DNA of 64,000 nt from Calliopsis andreniformis. Taxonomy: Eukaryota; Arthropoda; Insecta; Hymenoptera; Andrenidae. The notes below the pieces were generated by a model. It was not told where the DNA came from, ran no database searches, and worked only from the letters and a program-made list of their open reading frames with translations. The DNA lies in contig NW_027480440.1 in NCBI RefSeq assembly GCF_051401765.1, positions 682,001-746,000 on the forward strand. Direction: 5' to 3'. The position numbers were made by a program, and so were the translations under genes. Of this stretch, positions 10,237 to 23,600 are shown piece after piece. Each line of letters begins with the position of its first letter. Position 1 is the stretch's first letter.

Positions 10237-13200
10237 TCAATCCTCAATCCTCAATCCTCAGACCTCAAACATCAATACTCAAACCTCAGTCCTCGTCCTC
10301 AATCCACAACCCTCAATCCTCGATCCTCAATCTTCAATCCTCAATACTCAATCTTCAATCCTCAATCCTCAACACTCAATACTCAATCGTCAATCTTATA
10401 TCCTCGATACTCAATCTTCAATACTCAATCCTCAATCCTCAATCCTCAATACTCATTCTTCAATCCCCAATACCTAATCCTCAATCTTCAATCCTCAATC
10501 CTCAATCCTCAATCCTCAATCCTCAATCCTCAGTCATCAGTACTCAATCTTCAATACTCAAACCTCAATCCTCAATCCTCAATCCTCAATCCTCGATCCT
10601 CAATCCTCATTCCTCAAACCTCAATCGTCAAACCTCAGTCCTCATCTTCAATTCTCAATTCTCAATCCTCAATCCTCAATCCTCAATCCTCAATCTTCAA
10701 ACATCAATACTCAATCTTCAATCCTCAATCATCAATCCTCATTCCTCAATCCTCAATCCTCAATATTCAACACACAATCCTCAACCATCAATCCTCTATT
10801 CTCAATACTCAGCAAAATATCCTGAATTCTCATGGTTCAATACTCAATCCACAATATTCAATAATCAAATCTCAATCCTCAAACACCAACTCTCAACTCT
10901 CAATCCTCAACACTCAGTCCTCTCTCTTCAATCCTCCATCCTCAATCCTCAATCCTCAAGCGTCAATCCTCAATCCTCAATCCTCAATCCTCATTCCTCA
11001 ATCTTCAACCCTCAATCCTCATTCCTCAAACCTCAATCGTCAACCCTCAGTCCTCATCTACAATTCTCAATTCTCAATCCTCAATCCTCAATCCTCATTC
11101 TTCGATACTCAACACCCAATCCTCAATCTTCAATCCTCAATACTCAATCCTCAATTCTCAGTCCTCAATCCTCAATCCTCAATCCTCAGGCCTCAAACAT
11201 CAATACTCAACCCTCAGTCCTCGTCCTCAATCCACAACCCTCAATCCTCGATCCTCAGTCCTCAAACCTCAATCCTGAATCCTCAATCCTGAATCCACAA
11301 TGTTCAGCCCTCAGTCCTCAACAATCAGTTGTCAATCCTCAATCCACAATAGAATATCCTCAATTCAGATGATTCAATGCTCAATACTCGACCTGCAATC
11401 TTCAAATCTCTATCCGCAAGCATCAATTATCATTACTCAACCCTCAACATTAAGTCCCCAATCCTGAATCTTCAATCCTCAACCCTCAATCCTCAATCCT
11501 CAATCCTCAATCTTCAATCCTGAATACTCAATATTCAGTCCTCAATCCTCAATCATCGACCCTCAATCCTCAATCGTCAATCTCCAATCCTCGATCCTCA
11601 ATCCTCAATTTTCAATCCTCAATCCTCAATCCTCAGACCTCAAACATCAATACTCAACCCTCAGTCCTCGTCCTCAAACCACAACACTCAATCCTCGATC
11701 CTCAATCTTCAATCCTCAATACTCAATCTTCAATCCTCTATACTCAATCCTCAATCCTCAATCCTCAATCCTCAATCCTCAATCGCCAATCCTCTATCCT
11801 CAATCCTCAATCCTCAATCCTCAATCATCAATATTCAACACTCAACCCTCAACCATCAATACTCAATTCTCATAACTCAATAGAATATCCTGAATTCTCA
11901 TGGTTCAATACTCAATCCACAATATTCTATAATCAAATCTCAATCCTCAAACATCAATTCTCAACACTCAATCCTCAACACTCAGTCCTCTCTCTTCAAT
12001 CCTCCGTCCTCAACTCTCAATCCTCAAGCGTCAATATTCAATCGTCAATCCTCAACCTTCAATCCTCAATACTCAATCTTCAATCATCAATCCTCAATCC
12101 TCAATCCTCAATCTTCAATCCTCAATCCTCAATCCTCATTCTTCAATCCTCAACACCCAATACTCAATCTTCAATCCACAATCCTCAATCCTCAATTCTC
12201 AATCCTCAATCCTCAATCTTCATACCTCAAACATCAATACTCAACCCTCAGTCCTCGTCCTCAATCCACAACCCTCAATCCTCGATCCTCAATCGTCAAT
12301 CATCAATATTCAATCTTCAATTCTCAACCCTCAACCCTCAATACTCAATCCTCAATCCTCAATGTACGATCCACAATACCCAATCCTCAATCTTCAATCC
12401 TCAATCCTCAATCCTCAACCCTCAATCCTCAATCCTCAATCCTCAGGCCTCAAACCTCAATCCTGAATCCTCAATCCTGAATCCTCAATCTTCAGCCATC
12501 AGTCCTCAAAAATCAACTATCAATCCTCTATCCTGAATAGAATATCCTCAATTTACAGTTTTCCATACTCAATCCCCATTCTTCAATCTTCAAATCTCAA
12601 TCCACAAACATCAATTCTAATCACGCAACCATCAACACTCAGTCCTCAATCTTCAATCCTCAATCCTCAATCCTCAATCTTCAATCCTCAATACTCAAGC
12701 TTCAGTCCTCAATCCTCAATCCTCAATCCTCAATCTTCAATCTTCAATCCTCAATACTCAAGCTTCAGTCCACAATCCTCAATCCACAATCCTTAATCCT
12801 GAATCCTCAATCCTCAATCCTCAATCCTCAACACTCAATCTTCAATCCTCAATCCTCAATCCTCAATCGCCAATCCTCTATCCTCAATCCTCAATCCTCA
12901 ATCCTCAAACCTCATTCTTCAATCCTCAGTACCCAATCCTCAATCTTCAATCCTCAATTCTCAATCCTCAATTCTCAATCCACAATCCTCAGTCCTCAGT
13001 CCTCAAACCTCAATCCCCATTCTTCAATCCTCAATACCCAATCCTCAATCTTCAATCGTCAATCCTCAATCCTCAATTCTCAATCCTCAATCCTCAATCC
13101 TCAGACCTCAAACATCAATACTCAAACCTCAGTCCTCGTCCTCAATCCACAACCCTCAATCCTCGATCCTCAATCTTCAATCCTCAATACTCAATCTTCA

Positions 13201-14043
13201 ATCCTCAATCCTCAACACTCAATACTCAATCGTCAATCTTATATCCTCGATACTCAATCTTCAATACTCAATCCTCAATCCTCAATCCTCAATACTCATT
13301 CTTCAATCCTCAATACCTAATCCTCAATCTTCAATCCTCAATCCTCAATCCTCAATTCTCAATCCCCAATCCTCAGTCCTCAGTTCTCAAACCTCAATCC
13401 TCAACCCTCAGACCGCATCCTCAATCCTCAATCCTCAATCCTCAATCCTCAATCCTCAATCCTCAATCGCCAATCCTCTATCCTCAATCCTCAATCCTCA
13501 ATCCTCAATCATCAATATTCAACACTCAACCCTCAACCGTCAATACTCAATTCTCATAACTCAATAGAATATCCTGAATTCTCATGGTTCAATACTCAAT
13601 CCACAATATTCTATAATCAAATCTCAATCCTCAAACATCAATTCTCAACACTCAATCCTCAACACTCAGTCCTCTCTCTTCAATCCTCCGTCCTCAACTC
13701 TCAATCCTCAAGCGTCAATATTCAATCGTCAACCGTCAGCCCTCTATCCTCAGCCCTCAAACCTCAATCCCGAATCCTCAATCCTAAATCCTCAATCTTC
13801 AGCCCTCAGTCCTCAAAAATCAACTATCAATCCTCTATCCTGAATAGAATATCCTCAATTTACAGTTTTCCATACTCAATCCCCATTCTTCAATCTTCAA
13901 ATCTGAATCCACAAACATCAATACTAATCACTCAAGCATCAACACTCAGTCCTCAATCTTCAATTCTCAATCCTCAATCCTCATCCTTCAATCCTCAATA
14001 CTCAATCTTCAATCATCAATCCTCAATCCTCAATCCTCAATCT
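10237..14043 (+). repeat. 3,807-bp higher-order repeat, copy 3 of 3
   Basis: Landmarks sit at +3,807 from copy 2: class I at 10,831, 11,899 and 13,583, class III at 11,368, class II near 12,555 and 13,860. A private change is CTCTATACTC near 11,738, where copy 2 has CTCTATCCTC. Identity with the start of the previous unit runs to about 14,066, then stops: CCTCAGACC is expected and CCTCATTATTC is found. The last 0.4-0.5 kb is also shared with 24.37-24.81 kb at an offset of 10,765, so this end is also the entry into the 10-kb HOR. Confidence 0.91.
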
Positions 14044-15375
14044 TCAATCCTCAATCCTCAATCCTCATTATTCAATCCTCAACACCCAATACTCAATCTT
14101 CAATCCACAATCCTCAATCCTCAATTCTCAATCCTCAATCCTCAATGTTCATACCTCAAACATCAATACTCAACCCTCAGTCCTCGTCCTCAATCCACAA
14201 CCCTCAATCCTCGATCCTCAATCGTCAATCATCAATATTCAATCTTCAATTCTCAACCATCAACCCTCAATACTCAATCCTCAATCCTCAATGTACGATC
14301 CACAATACCCAATCCTCAATCTTCAATCCTCAATCCTCAATCCTCAACCCTCAACCCTCAATCCTCAATCCTCAGGCCTCAAACCTCAATCCTGAATCCT
14401 CAATCCTGAATCCTCAATCTTCAGCCATCAGTCCTCAAAAATCAACTATCAATCCTCTATCCTGAATAGAATATCCTCAATTTACAGTTTTCCATACTCA
14501 ATCCCCATTCTTCAATCTTCAAATCTCAATCCACAAACATCAATTCTAATCACGCAACCATCAACACTCAGTCCTCAATCTTCAATCCTCAATCCTCAAT
14601 CCTCAATCTTCAATCCTCAATACTCAAGCTTCAGTCCTCAATCCTCAATCCTCAATCCTCAAACTTCAATCCTCAATACTCAATCTTCAATCCTCAATCC
14701 TCATTCCTCAAACCTCAATTCTGAATTCTGAATACTCAATCTTCAATCCTCAATCCTCAGCCCACAATACTCTAGCATCAATCTTCAATCCTCAATCCTC
14801 AATCCTCAATCCTCAATCCTCATCCTCCAATCCTCAATACCCAATCCTCAATCGTCAATCCTCAATCCTCAATGCTCAATTCTCAATCCTCAATCCTCAA
14901 TCCTCAATCTTCAATCCTCAACACTCAATCTTCAATCCTCAATCCTCAATCCTCAGTCATCAATCCTCAATCTTCAATTCTCAATCGTCAATCCCCACTC
15001 CTCAATCCTCAACACCCAATCCTCAATCTTCAATCCTCAATCCTGAATCCTCAATTCTGAATCCTCAATCCTCAATGCTCAGACCTCAAACATCAATACT
15101 CAACCCTCAGTCCTCGTCCTCAATACACAACCCTCAATCCTCGATCCGCAATCTTCAATCATCAATAATCAATCTTCAATTCTCAACCCTCAATCCTCAA
15201 TACTCAATCCTCAATCCTCAATCCTCATTCTTCAATCCACAATACCCAATCTTCAATCTTCAATCCTCAATCCTCAATCCTCAATCCTCAATCCTCAGAC
15301 CTCAATCATCAGACCTCAAACATCAATACTCAAACCTCAGTCCTCGTCCTCAATCCACAACCCTCAATCCTCGAT
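14044..15375 (+). repeat. 10-kb HOR unit A, first shared segment
   Basis: This matches 24,809-26,140 at a constant offset of 10,765 bp. Landmarks include a class II module near 14,480 (partner near 25,250), a CATTATTC variant near 14,066 (24,831), TTCATACC near 14,145 and CACTCCTC near 14,996. Few differences are visible, for example CTTCAATC versus AACTTCAATC near 14,662. The match ends at about 15,375, where unit B lacks the next segment. Confidence 0.87.
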
Positions 15376-15787
15376 CTTCAATCCTCAATACTCAATCATC
15401 AATCCTCAATCCTCTATCCTCAATCCTCAATCTTCAATCCTCAATCCTCAATCTTCAATCCTCAACACTCAATCTTCAATCCTCAATCCTCAATCCTCAG
15501 TCATCAATCCTCAATCTTCAATTCTCAATCGTCAATCCCCACTCCTCAATCCTCAACACCCAATCCTCAATCCTCATTCTTCAATCCTCAATACCCAGTC
15601 CTCAATCTTCAATCCTCAATCCTCAATTCTCAATCCTCATTCTTCAATCCTCAATACCCAATCCTCAATCTTCAATCGTAAATCCTCAATCCTCAATTCT
15701 CAATCCTCAATCCTCAATCCTCAGACCTCAAACATCAATACTCAAACCTCAGTCCTCGTCCTCAATCCACAACCCTCAATCCTCGAT
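15376..15787 (+). repeat. About 412-bp segment in unit A, absent from unit B
   Basis: The A-to-B offset is 10,765 before this stretch and 10,353 after it (TATACCCTCG at about 15,860 and 26,213). Unit A therefore has 412 bp that unit B lacks, which equals 58 heptamers plus one 6-mer; one CCTCGT 6-mer is present near 15,755. The sequence is ordinary heptamers. Exact edges are ambiguous because flanking monomers are alike. Confidence 0.8.
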
Positions 15788-15889
15788 CCTCAATCTTCAA
15801 TCCTCAATACTCAATCTTCAATCCTCAATCCTCAACACTCAATACTCAATCGTCAATCTTATACCCTCGATACTCAATCTTCAATACTC

Positions 15890-16175
15890 AATCCTCAATC
15901 CTCAATCCTCAATACTCATTCTTCAATCCTCAATACCTAATCCTCAATCTTCAATCCTCAATCCTCAATCCTCAATTCTCAATCCCCAATCCTCAGTCCT
16001 CAGTTCTCAAACCTCAATCCTCAACCCTCAGACCGCATCCTCAATCCTCAATCCTCAATCCTCAATCTTCAATCCCCAATACTCAATCATCAATCCTCAA
16101 TCCTCTATCCTCAATCCTCAATACTCAATCCTCAATCCTCAATCCTCAGTCATCAGTACTCAATCTTCAATACTC
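15890..16175 (+). repeat. About 286-bp segment in unit A, absent from unit B
   Basis: The offset to unit B drops from 10,353 to 10,067 across this interval, so 286 bp is missing in B. This is 40 heptamers plus one 6-mer, matching the single slip at the GACCGCATCC site near 16,030. The segment resembles 5,690-5,810 in the 3,807-bp units and 54,070-54,190. It is plain satellite with no gene. Confidence 0.8.
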
Positions 16176-18849
16176 AAACCTCAATCCTCAATCCTCAATC
16201 CTCAATCCTCGAACCTCAATCCTCATTACTCAAACCTCAATCGTCAAACCTCAGTCCTCATCTTCAATTCTCAATTCTCAATCCTCAATCCTCAATCCTC
16301 AATCTTCAAACATCAATACTCAATCTTCAATCCTCAATCATCAATCCTCATTCCTCAATACTCAATCCTCAATATTCAACACACAATCCTCAACCATCAA
16401 CCCTCTATTCTCAATACTCAGCAGAATATCCTGAATTCTCATGGTTCAATACTCAATCCACAATATTCAATAATCAAATCTCAATCCTCAAACACCAACT
16501 CTCAACTCCCAATCCTCAACACTCAGTCCTCTCTCTTGAATCCTCCATCCTCAATCCTCAATCCTCAAGCGTCAATCCTCAATCCTCAATACTCAATCCT
16601 CAACCCTCAATCCTCAATCCTCAATCCTCAGTCATCAATACTGAATCTTCAATACTCAATCCTCAATCCTCAATCCCCAATCCTCAATCCTCAATCCTCA
16701 ATCCTCATTCCTCAAACCTCAATCCTCAACACTCAGTCCTCATCCTCAATTCTCAATTCTCAATTCTCAATCCTCAGTCCTCAATCCTCAATCTTCAACC
16801 CTCAATAATCACTTTTCAATCCTAGATCCTCAATCCCCAATCATCAATCCTTAATCCTCAATCTTCAGTCCTCAGTCCCCAGCCCTCAATCTTCAATCCT
16901 CAATGCTCCATCCTCAATCCTCAATCCTCAGTCCTCAGTCCTCAATCCTCAATCCTCAATCCTCAATCCTCAATCCTCAATCCTCAATCTTCAATCCTCA
17001 ATACTCAATCTTCACTCCTCAATCCTCAATACTCAATCCTCGATCTTCAATCCTCAATCCTCAATCCTCAATCCTCAATCCTCATTCTTCAATCCTCAGT
17101 ACCCAATCCTCAATCTTCAATCCTCAATTCTCAATCCTCAATTCTCAATCCTCAATCCTCAGTCCTCAGTCCTCAAACCTCAATCCCCATTCTTCAATCC
17201 TCTATACCCAATCCTCAATCTTCAATCCTGAATCCTCAATTCTCAATTCTCAATCCTCAATCCTCAATCCTCAGACCTCAAACATCAATACTCAACCCTC
17301 AGTCCTCGTCCTCAATCCACAAACCTCAATCCCCAATCCTCAATCTTCAATCCTCAACCCTCAACCGTCAATACTCAATTCTCAATACTCAATGGAATAT
17401 CCTGAATTCTCATGGTTCAATATTCAATCCACAATATTCTATAATCAAATCTCAATCCTCAAACTACAATCCTCAACACTCAATCCTCAACACTCAGTCC
17501 TCTCTCTTCAATCCTCCATCCTCAACTCTCAATCCTCAAGCGTCAATACTCAATCCACAATCCTCGACGCTCAATCCTCAGCCCTCAAACCTCAATCCCG
17601 AATCCTCAATCATAAATCCTCAATCTCCAGCCCTCAGTCCTCAAAAACCAACTATCAATCCTCTATCCTGAATAGAATATCCTCAATTAACAGTTTTCCA
17701 TACTCAATCCCCATTCTTCAATCTTCAATTCTGAATCCACAAACATCAATGCTAATCACTCAAGCATCAACACTCAGTCCTCAATCTTCAATCCTCAATC
17801 CTCAATCCTCAATCTTCAATCCTCAATACTCAATCTTCAATCATCAATCCTCAATCCTCAATCCTCAATCTTCAATCCTCAATCCTCAATCTTCAATCAT
17901 CAATACTCAATCTTCAATCATCAATCCTCAATCCTCAATCCTCAATCTTCAATCCTCAATCCTCAATCCTCCGCCCTCGTCCTCAATCCACAACACTCAA
18001 TCCTCAATCCTCAATCTTCAATCATCAATATTCAATCTTCAGTCCTCAATCCTCAATCCTCAATCCTCAATCTTCAATCCTCAATACTCAATCTTCAATC
18101 CTCAGTCCTCAGTCCTCATACCTCAATTCTGAATCCTGAATACTCAATCTTGAATCCTCAATCCTCAGTCCTCAATACTCTACCATCAATGTTCAATCCT
18201 CAATCCTCAATCCTCATTCTTCAATCCTCAATACCCAGTCCTCAATCTTCAATCCTCAATCCTCAATCCTCAATCCTCAATCCTCAATTCTCAATCCTCA
18301 ATCCTCAAACCTCCGTCCTCGTCCTCAATCCACAACACTCAATCCTCAATCCTCAATCTTCAATCATCAATATTCAATCTTCAGTCCTCAATCCTCAATC
18401 CTCAATCCTCAATCTTCAATCCTCAATACTCAATCTTCAATCCTCAGTCCTCAGTCCTCATACCTCAATTCTGAATCCTGAATACTCAATCTTGAATCCT
18501 CAATCCTCAGTCCTCAATACTCTACCATCAATGTTCAATCCTCAATCCTCAATCCTCATTCTTCAATCCTCAATACCCAGTCCTCAATCTTCAATCCTCA
18601 ATCCTCAATCCTCGTCCTCAATCCACAACCCTCAATCCTCGATCCTCAATCTTCAATCCTCAATACTCAATCTTCAATCCTCAATCCTCATTCCTCAATC
18701 CTCAATCCTCAAACTTCAATCATCAATACTCAATCTTCAATCATCAATCCTCAATCCTCAATCCTCAATCTTCAATCCTCAATCCTCAATCCTCATACTT
18801 CAATCCTCAACACCCTATCCTCAATCTTCAACCCTCAATCCTCAATCCT
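16176..18849 (+). repeat. 10-kb HOR unit A, second shared segment
   Basis: This is duplicated at 26,243-28,916 with a constant offset of 10,067. Class I modules at 16,440 and 17,411 have partners at 26,507 and 27,478, and the class II module near 17,690 has one near 27,757. I noticed one substitution, AATCTCAATCC near 17,450 versus AATCTCAGTCC near 27,517. Part of this segment (from about 17,000) recurs a third time from about 48,650. Confidence 0.88.
17965..18610 (+). repeat. 342-bp tandem duplication inside unit A
   Basis: A block with a phase slip, CTGAATCCTGAATACTC, TCTACCATCAATG and CATTCTTC repeats at an interval of 342 bp (TACCATC at 18,181 and 18,523). 342 = 48 heptamers plus one 6-mer, and one CCTCGT lies in each copy. 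Copies run about 17,965-18,306 and 18,307-18,610, the second shortened by some monomers. Unit B carries the same pair at +10,067. Confidence 0.82.
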
Positions 18850-19995
18850 CAATTCTCAATCCTCAATCCTCAATCTTCAGACCTCAAACATCAATACTCA
18901 ACCCTCAGTCCTCGTCCTCAATCCACAACCCTCAATCCTCGATCCTCAATCTTCAATAATCAATATTCAATTTTCAATTCTCAACCCTCAACCCTCAATA
19001 CTCAATCCTCAATCCTCAATGTACGAACCTCAATACCCAATCCTCAATCTTCAATACTCAATCATGAATCCTCAATATCCAATACTCAATCCTCAATCCT
19101 CAATCCTCAATCCTCAATACTCAACCATCAATCCTCAATTCCCAATACTCAATAGAGTATCCTTAATTCTCAGGATTCAATACTCAAACCTCAGTCCTCA
19201 ACCCTCAGCCCTCATCCTCCATCCTCAATCCTCAATCCTCAATCCTCAATCCTCAATCCTCAATCGTCAATCCTCAATACTCAATTTTCAATCCTCAATC
19301 CTCAATCCTCAATCCTCAATCCTCAATCCTCAATCCTCTATCCTCAATCCTCAACCTTCAATCCTCAATACTCAATCTTCAATCCTCAATCCTCAATCCT
19401 CAATCCTCAATCCTCATTCTTCAATCCTCAATACCCAGTCCTCAATCCTCAATCCTCAATCCTGAATCCTCAATCTTCAATCCTCAATCCTCAATCCTCA
19501 ATTCTCAATCCTCAATCCTCAATCTTCAGAACTCAAACATCAATACTCAACCCTCAGTCCTCGTCCTCAATCCACAACACTCAATCCTCGATCCTCAATC
19601 TTCAATAATCAATATTCAATTTTCAATTCTCAACCCTCAACCCTCAATACTCAATCCTCAATCCTCAATGTACGATCCTCAATACCCAATCCTCAATCTT
19701 CAATACTCAATCATGAATCCTCAATATTCAATACTAAATCCTCAATCCTCAATCCTCAATCCTCAATACTCAACCATCAATCCTCAATTCCCAATACTCA
19801 ATAGAGTATCCTGAAATCTCAGGATTCAATACTCAAACCTCAGTCCTCAAGCCTCAGCCCTCATCCTCCATCCTCAATCCTCAATCCTCTATCCTCAATC
19901 CTCAATCCTCAATCGTCAATCCTCAATAGTCAATCTTCAATCCTCAATCCTCAATCCTCAATCCTCAATCCTCAATCCTCAATACTCTATCCTCA
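18850..19995 (+). repeat. 649-bp tandem duplication present only in unit A
   Basis: CTTCAGA near 18,875 recurs near 19,524, and CAATGTACG near 19,017 recurs near 19,667, both at an interval of 649-650 bp. The first copy is about 18,850-19,498 and the second about 19,499-19,995 (partial). Unit B has only one copy, most like the second: its TACGATCC, unlike TACGAACC of the first, is at 29,090. This shifts the A-to-B offset from 10,067 to 9,418. 649 = 91x7 + 2x6, and each copy has two slips (a CCTCGT and a CCTCAT). Class IV modules lie near 19,152 and 19,801. Confidence 0.84.
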
Positions 19996-20636
19996 AACCT
20001 CAATTCTGAATCCTGAATATTCAATCTTCAATCCTCAATCCTCAGTCCTCAATACTCTACCATCAATGTTCAATCCTCAATCCTCAATCCTCATTCTTCA
20101 ATCCTCAATACCCAGTCCTCAATCTTCAATCCTCAATCCTCAATCCTCAATTCTCAATCCTCAATCCTCAATTCGCAGACCTCAGACATCAATACTCAGC
20201 CCTCAGTCCTCGTCCTCTATCCTCAACCATCAATGCTCAATCCTCAATCTTCAATCATCTATACTCAATCTTCAATCCTCTATCCTCAATCCTCAATCAT
20301 CAATCCTCAATCATCAGTATTCAGTCTTCAGTCCCCAATCCTCAATCCTCAATCCTCAATCCTCAATCGTCAATGTTCAATCCGCAATACCCAATCCTCA
20401 ATCTTCAATACTCAATCATCAATCCTCAATCTTCAATACCCAATCCTCAATCCTCAATCCTCAATCCTCAATACTCAACCATCAATCCTCAATACCCAAT
20501 ACTCAATCTTCAATCCTCAATACTCAACCTTCAATCCTCAATCCTCAATCCTCAATCCTCAATCCTCAATCCTCAATCCTCAATCCTCAATCCTCAATCC
20601 TCAATCTTCTATCCTCAATACTCAGTCTTCAATCCT
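19996..20636 (+). repeat. Unit A segment containing a 406-bp block missing from unit B
   Basis: 19,996-20,230 matches unit B at offset 9,418. From about 20,231 to 20,636 unit A has a block with CATCTATACTC and CATCAGTATTCAG that unit B lacks, after which the offset is 9,012. The 406-bp difference is exactly 58 heptamers, and I see no 6-mer in it. Near-identical copies of the missing block occur at 45.7, 46.0, 47.0, 47.3, 50.8 and 52.8 kb. From 20,536 to 20,605 there are ten perfect CCTCAAT monomers in a row. Confidence 0.83.
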
Positions 20637-23600
20637 CAATCCTCAATCCTCAATCCTCAATCCTCATTCTTCAATCCTCAATACCCAGTCCTCAATCTTC
20701 AATCCTCAATCCTCAATCCTCAATCCTCAATTCTCAATCCTCAATCCTCAATCTTCCGTCCTCGTCCTCAATCCACAACACTCAATCCTCAATCCTCAAT
20801 CTTCAATCATCAATATTCAATCTTCAGTCCTCAATCCTCAATCCTCAATCCTCAATCTTCAATCCTCAATACTCAATCTTCAATCCTCAGTCCTCAGTCC
20901 TCATACCTCAATTCTGAATCCTGAATACTCAATCTTGAATCCTCAATCCTCAGTCCTCAATACTCTACCATCAATGTTCAATCCTCAATCCTCAATCCTC
21001 ATTCTTCAATCCTCAATACCCAGTCCTCAATCTTCAATCCTCAATCCCCAATCCTCGTCCTCAATCCACAACCCTCAATCCTCGATCCTCAATCTTCAAT
21101 CCTCAATACTCAATCTTCAATCCTCAATCCTCAACACTCAATAGTCAATCGTCAATCTTATATCCTGGATACTCAATCTTCAATACTCAATCCTCAATCC
21201 TCAATCCTCAATCCTCATTCTTCAATCCTCAATACCTAATCCTCAATCTTCAATCCTCAATCCTCAATCCTCAATTCTCAATCCTCAATCCTCGTCCTCA
21301 GTTCTCAAACCTCAATCCTCAACCCTCAGACCGCATCCTCAATCCTCAATCCTCGATCCTCAACCTTCAATCCCCAATACTCAATCATCAATCCTCTATC
21401 CACAATCCTCAACCCTCGATCCTCAATCCTCAATCCTCAATCCTCAGTCATCAGTACTCAATCTTCAATACTCAAACCTCAATTCTCAATCCTCAATCCT
21501 CAATCCTCGATCCTCAATCCTCATTCCTCAAACCTCAATCGTCAAACCTCAGTCCTCATCTTCAATTCTCTATTCTCAATCCTCAATCCTCAATCCTCAA
21601 TCTTCAAACATCAATACTCAATCTTCAATCCTCAATCCTCAATCCTCATTCCTCAATCCTCAATCCTCAATCCTCAATCATCAATTCTCAATTCTCAATC
21701 CTCAATCCTCAATCCTCAGACCTCAAACATCAATACTCAACCCTCAGTCCTCGTCCTCAATCCACAACCCTCAATCCTCAATCCTCAATCTTCAATCCTC
21801 AACCCTCAACCGTCAATACTCAATTCTCAATACTCAATAGAATATCCTGAATTCTCATGGTTCAATACTCAATCCACAATATTCTATAATCAAATTTCAA
21901 TCCTCAAACTACAATTCTCAACACTCAAACCTCAACACTCAGTCCTCTCCCTTCAATACTCCATCCTCAACTCTCAATCCTCAAGCGTCAATACTCAATC
22001 GTCAATCCTCAACCCTCAATCCTCAGCCCTCAAACCTCAATCCCGAATCCTCAATCCTAAATCCTCAATCTTCAGCCCTCAGTCCTCAAAAATCAACTAT
22101 CAATCCTCTATCCTGAATAGAATATCCTCAATTAAGAGTTTTCCATACTCAATCCCCATTCTTCAATCTTCAAATCTGAATCCACAAACATCAATACTAA
22201 TCACTCAAGCATCAACACTCAGTCCTCAATCTTCAATCCTCAATCCTCAATCCTCAATCTTCAATCCTCAATACTCAATCTTCAATCATCAATCCTCAAT
22301 CCTCAATCCTCAATCTTCAATCCTCAATCCTCAATCCTCATTCTTCAATCCTCAACACCCAATACTCAATCTTCAATCCTCAATCCTCAATCCTCAATTC
22401 TCAATCCTCAATCCTCAATCTTCAGACCTCAAACATCAATACTCAACCCTCAGTCCTCGTCCTCAATCCACAACCCTCAATCCTCGATCCTCAATCTTCA
22501 ATCATCAGTATTCAATCTTCAATTCTCAACCTTCAACCCTCAATACTCAATCCTCAATCCTCAATGTACGATCCTCAATACCCAATCCTCAATCTTCAAT
22601 CCTCAATCCTCAATCCTCAATCCTCAATCCTCAATCCTCAATCCTCAGGCCTCAAACCTCAATCCTGAATCCTCAATCCTGAATCCTCAATCTTCAGCCA
22701 TCAGTCCTCAAAAATCAACTATCAGTCCTCTATCCTGAATAGAATATCCTCAGTTTACAGTTTTCCATACTCAATCCCCATTCTTCAATCTTCAAATCTG
22801 AATCCACAAACATCAATTCTAATCACTCAACCATCAACACTCAGTCCTCAATCTTCAATCCTCAATCCTCAATCCTCAATTCTCAATCCTCAATCCTCAA
22901 TCCTCGGACCCCAAACATCAATACTCAATCCTCAGTCCTCGTCCTCAATCCACAACCCTCAATCCTCAATCCTCAATCTTCAATCATCAATATTCAATCT
23001 TCAGTCCTCAATCCTCAATCCTCTATCCTCAATCCTCAGTCCTCAATGTTCAATCCGCAATACCCAATCCTCAATCTTCAATACTCAATCCTCAATCCTC
23101 AATCCTCAATACTCAATCCTCAATCCTCAATACTCAATCCTCAATCCTCAATTCTCAATCCTCAATCCTCAATCCTCAGACCTCAAACATCAATACTCAA
23201 CCCTCAGTCCTCGTCCTCAACCCACAACCATCAATCCTCAATCCTCAATCTTCAATCATCAATCCTCAATACTCAATCCTCAATCTTCAATCCACAATCC
23301 TCAATCCTCAATCCTCAATCCTCATTCTTCAATCCTCAGAACCCAATCCTGAATCTTCAATCCTCAATCCTCAATCCTCAATTCTCAATCCTCAATCATC
23401 AATCCTCAATCCTCAATCCTCAACCCTCAATCCTCAATCCTCAATTGTCAATCCTCAATCCTGAGTCCTCAGTCCTCAAACCACAATCCTCAACCCTCAG
23501 CCCTCATCCTCAATCCTCAATCCTCAATCCTCAGTCCTCCGTCCTCAAACCTCAATCCTCAGCCCTCAGACCTCATCCTCAATCCTCAATCCTCAATCCT

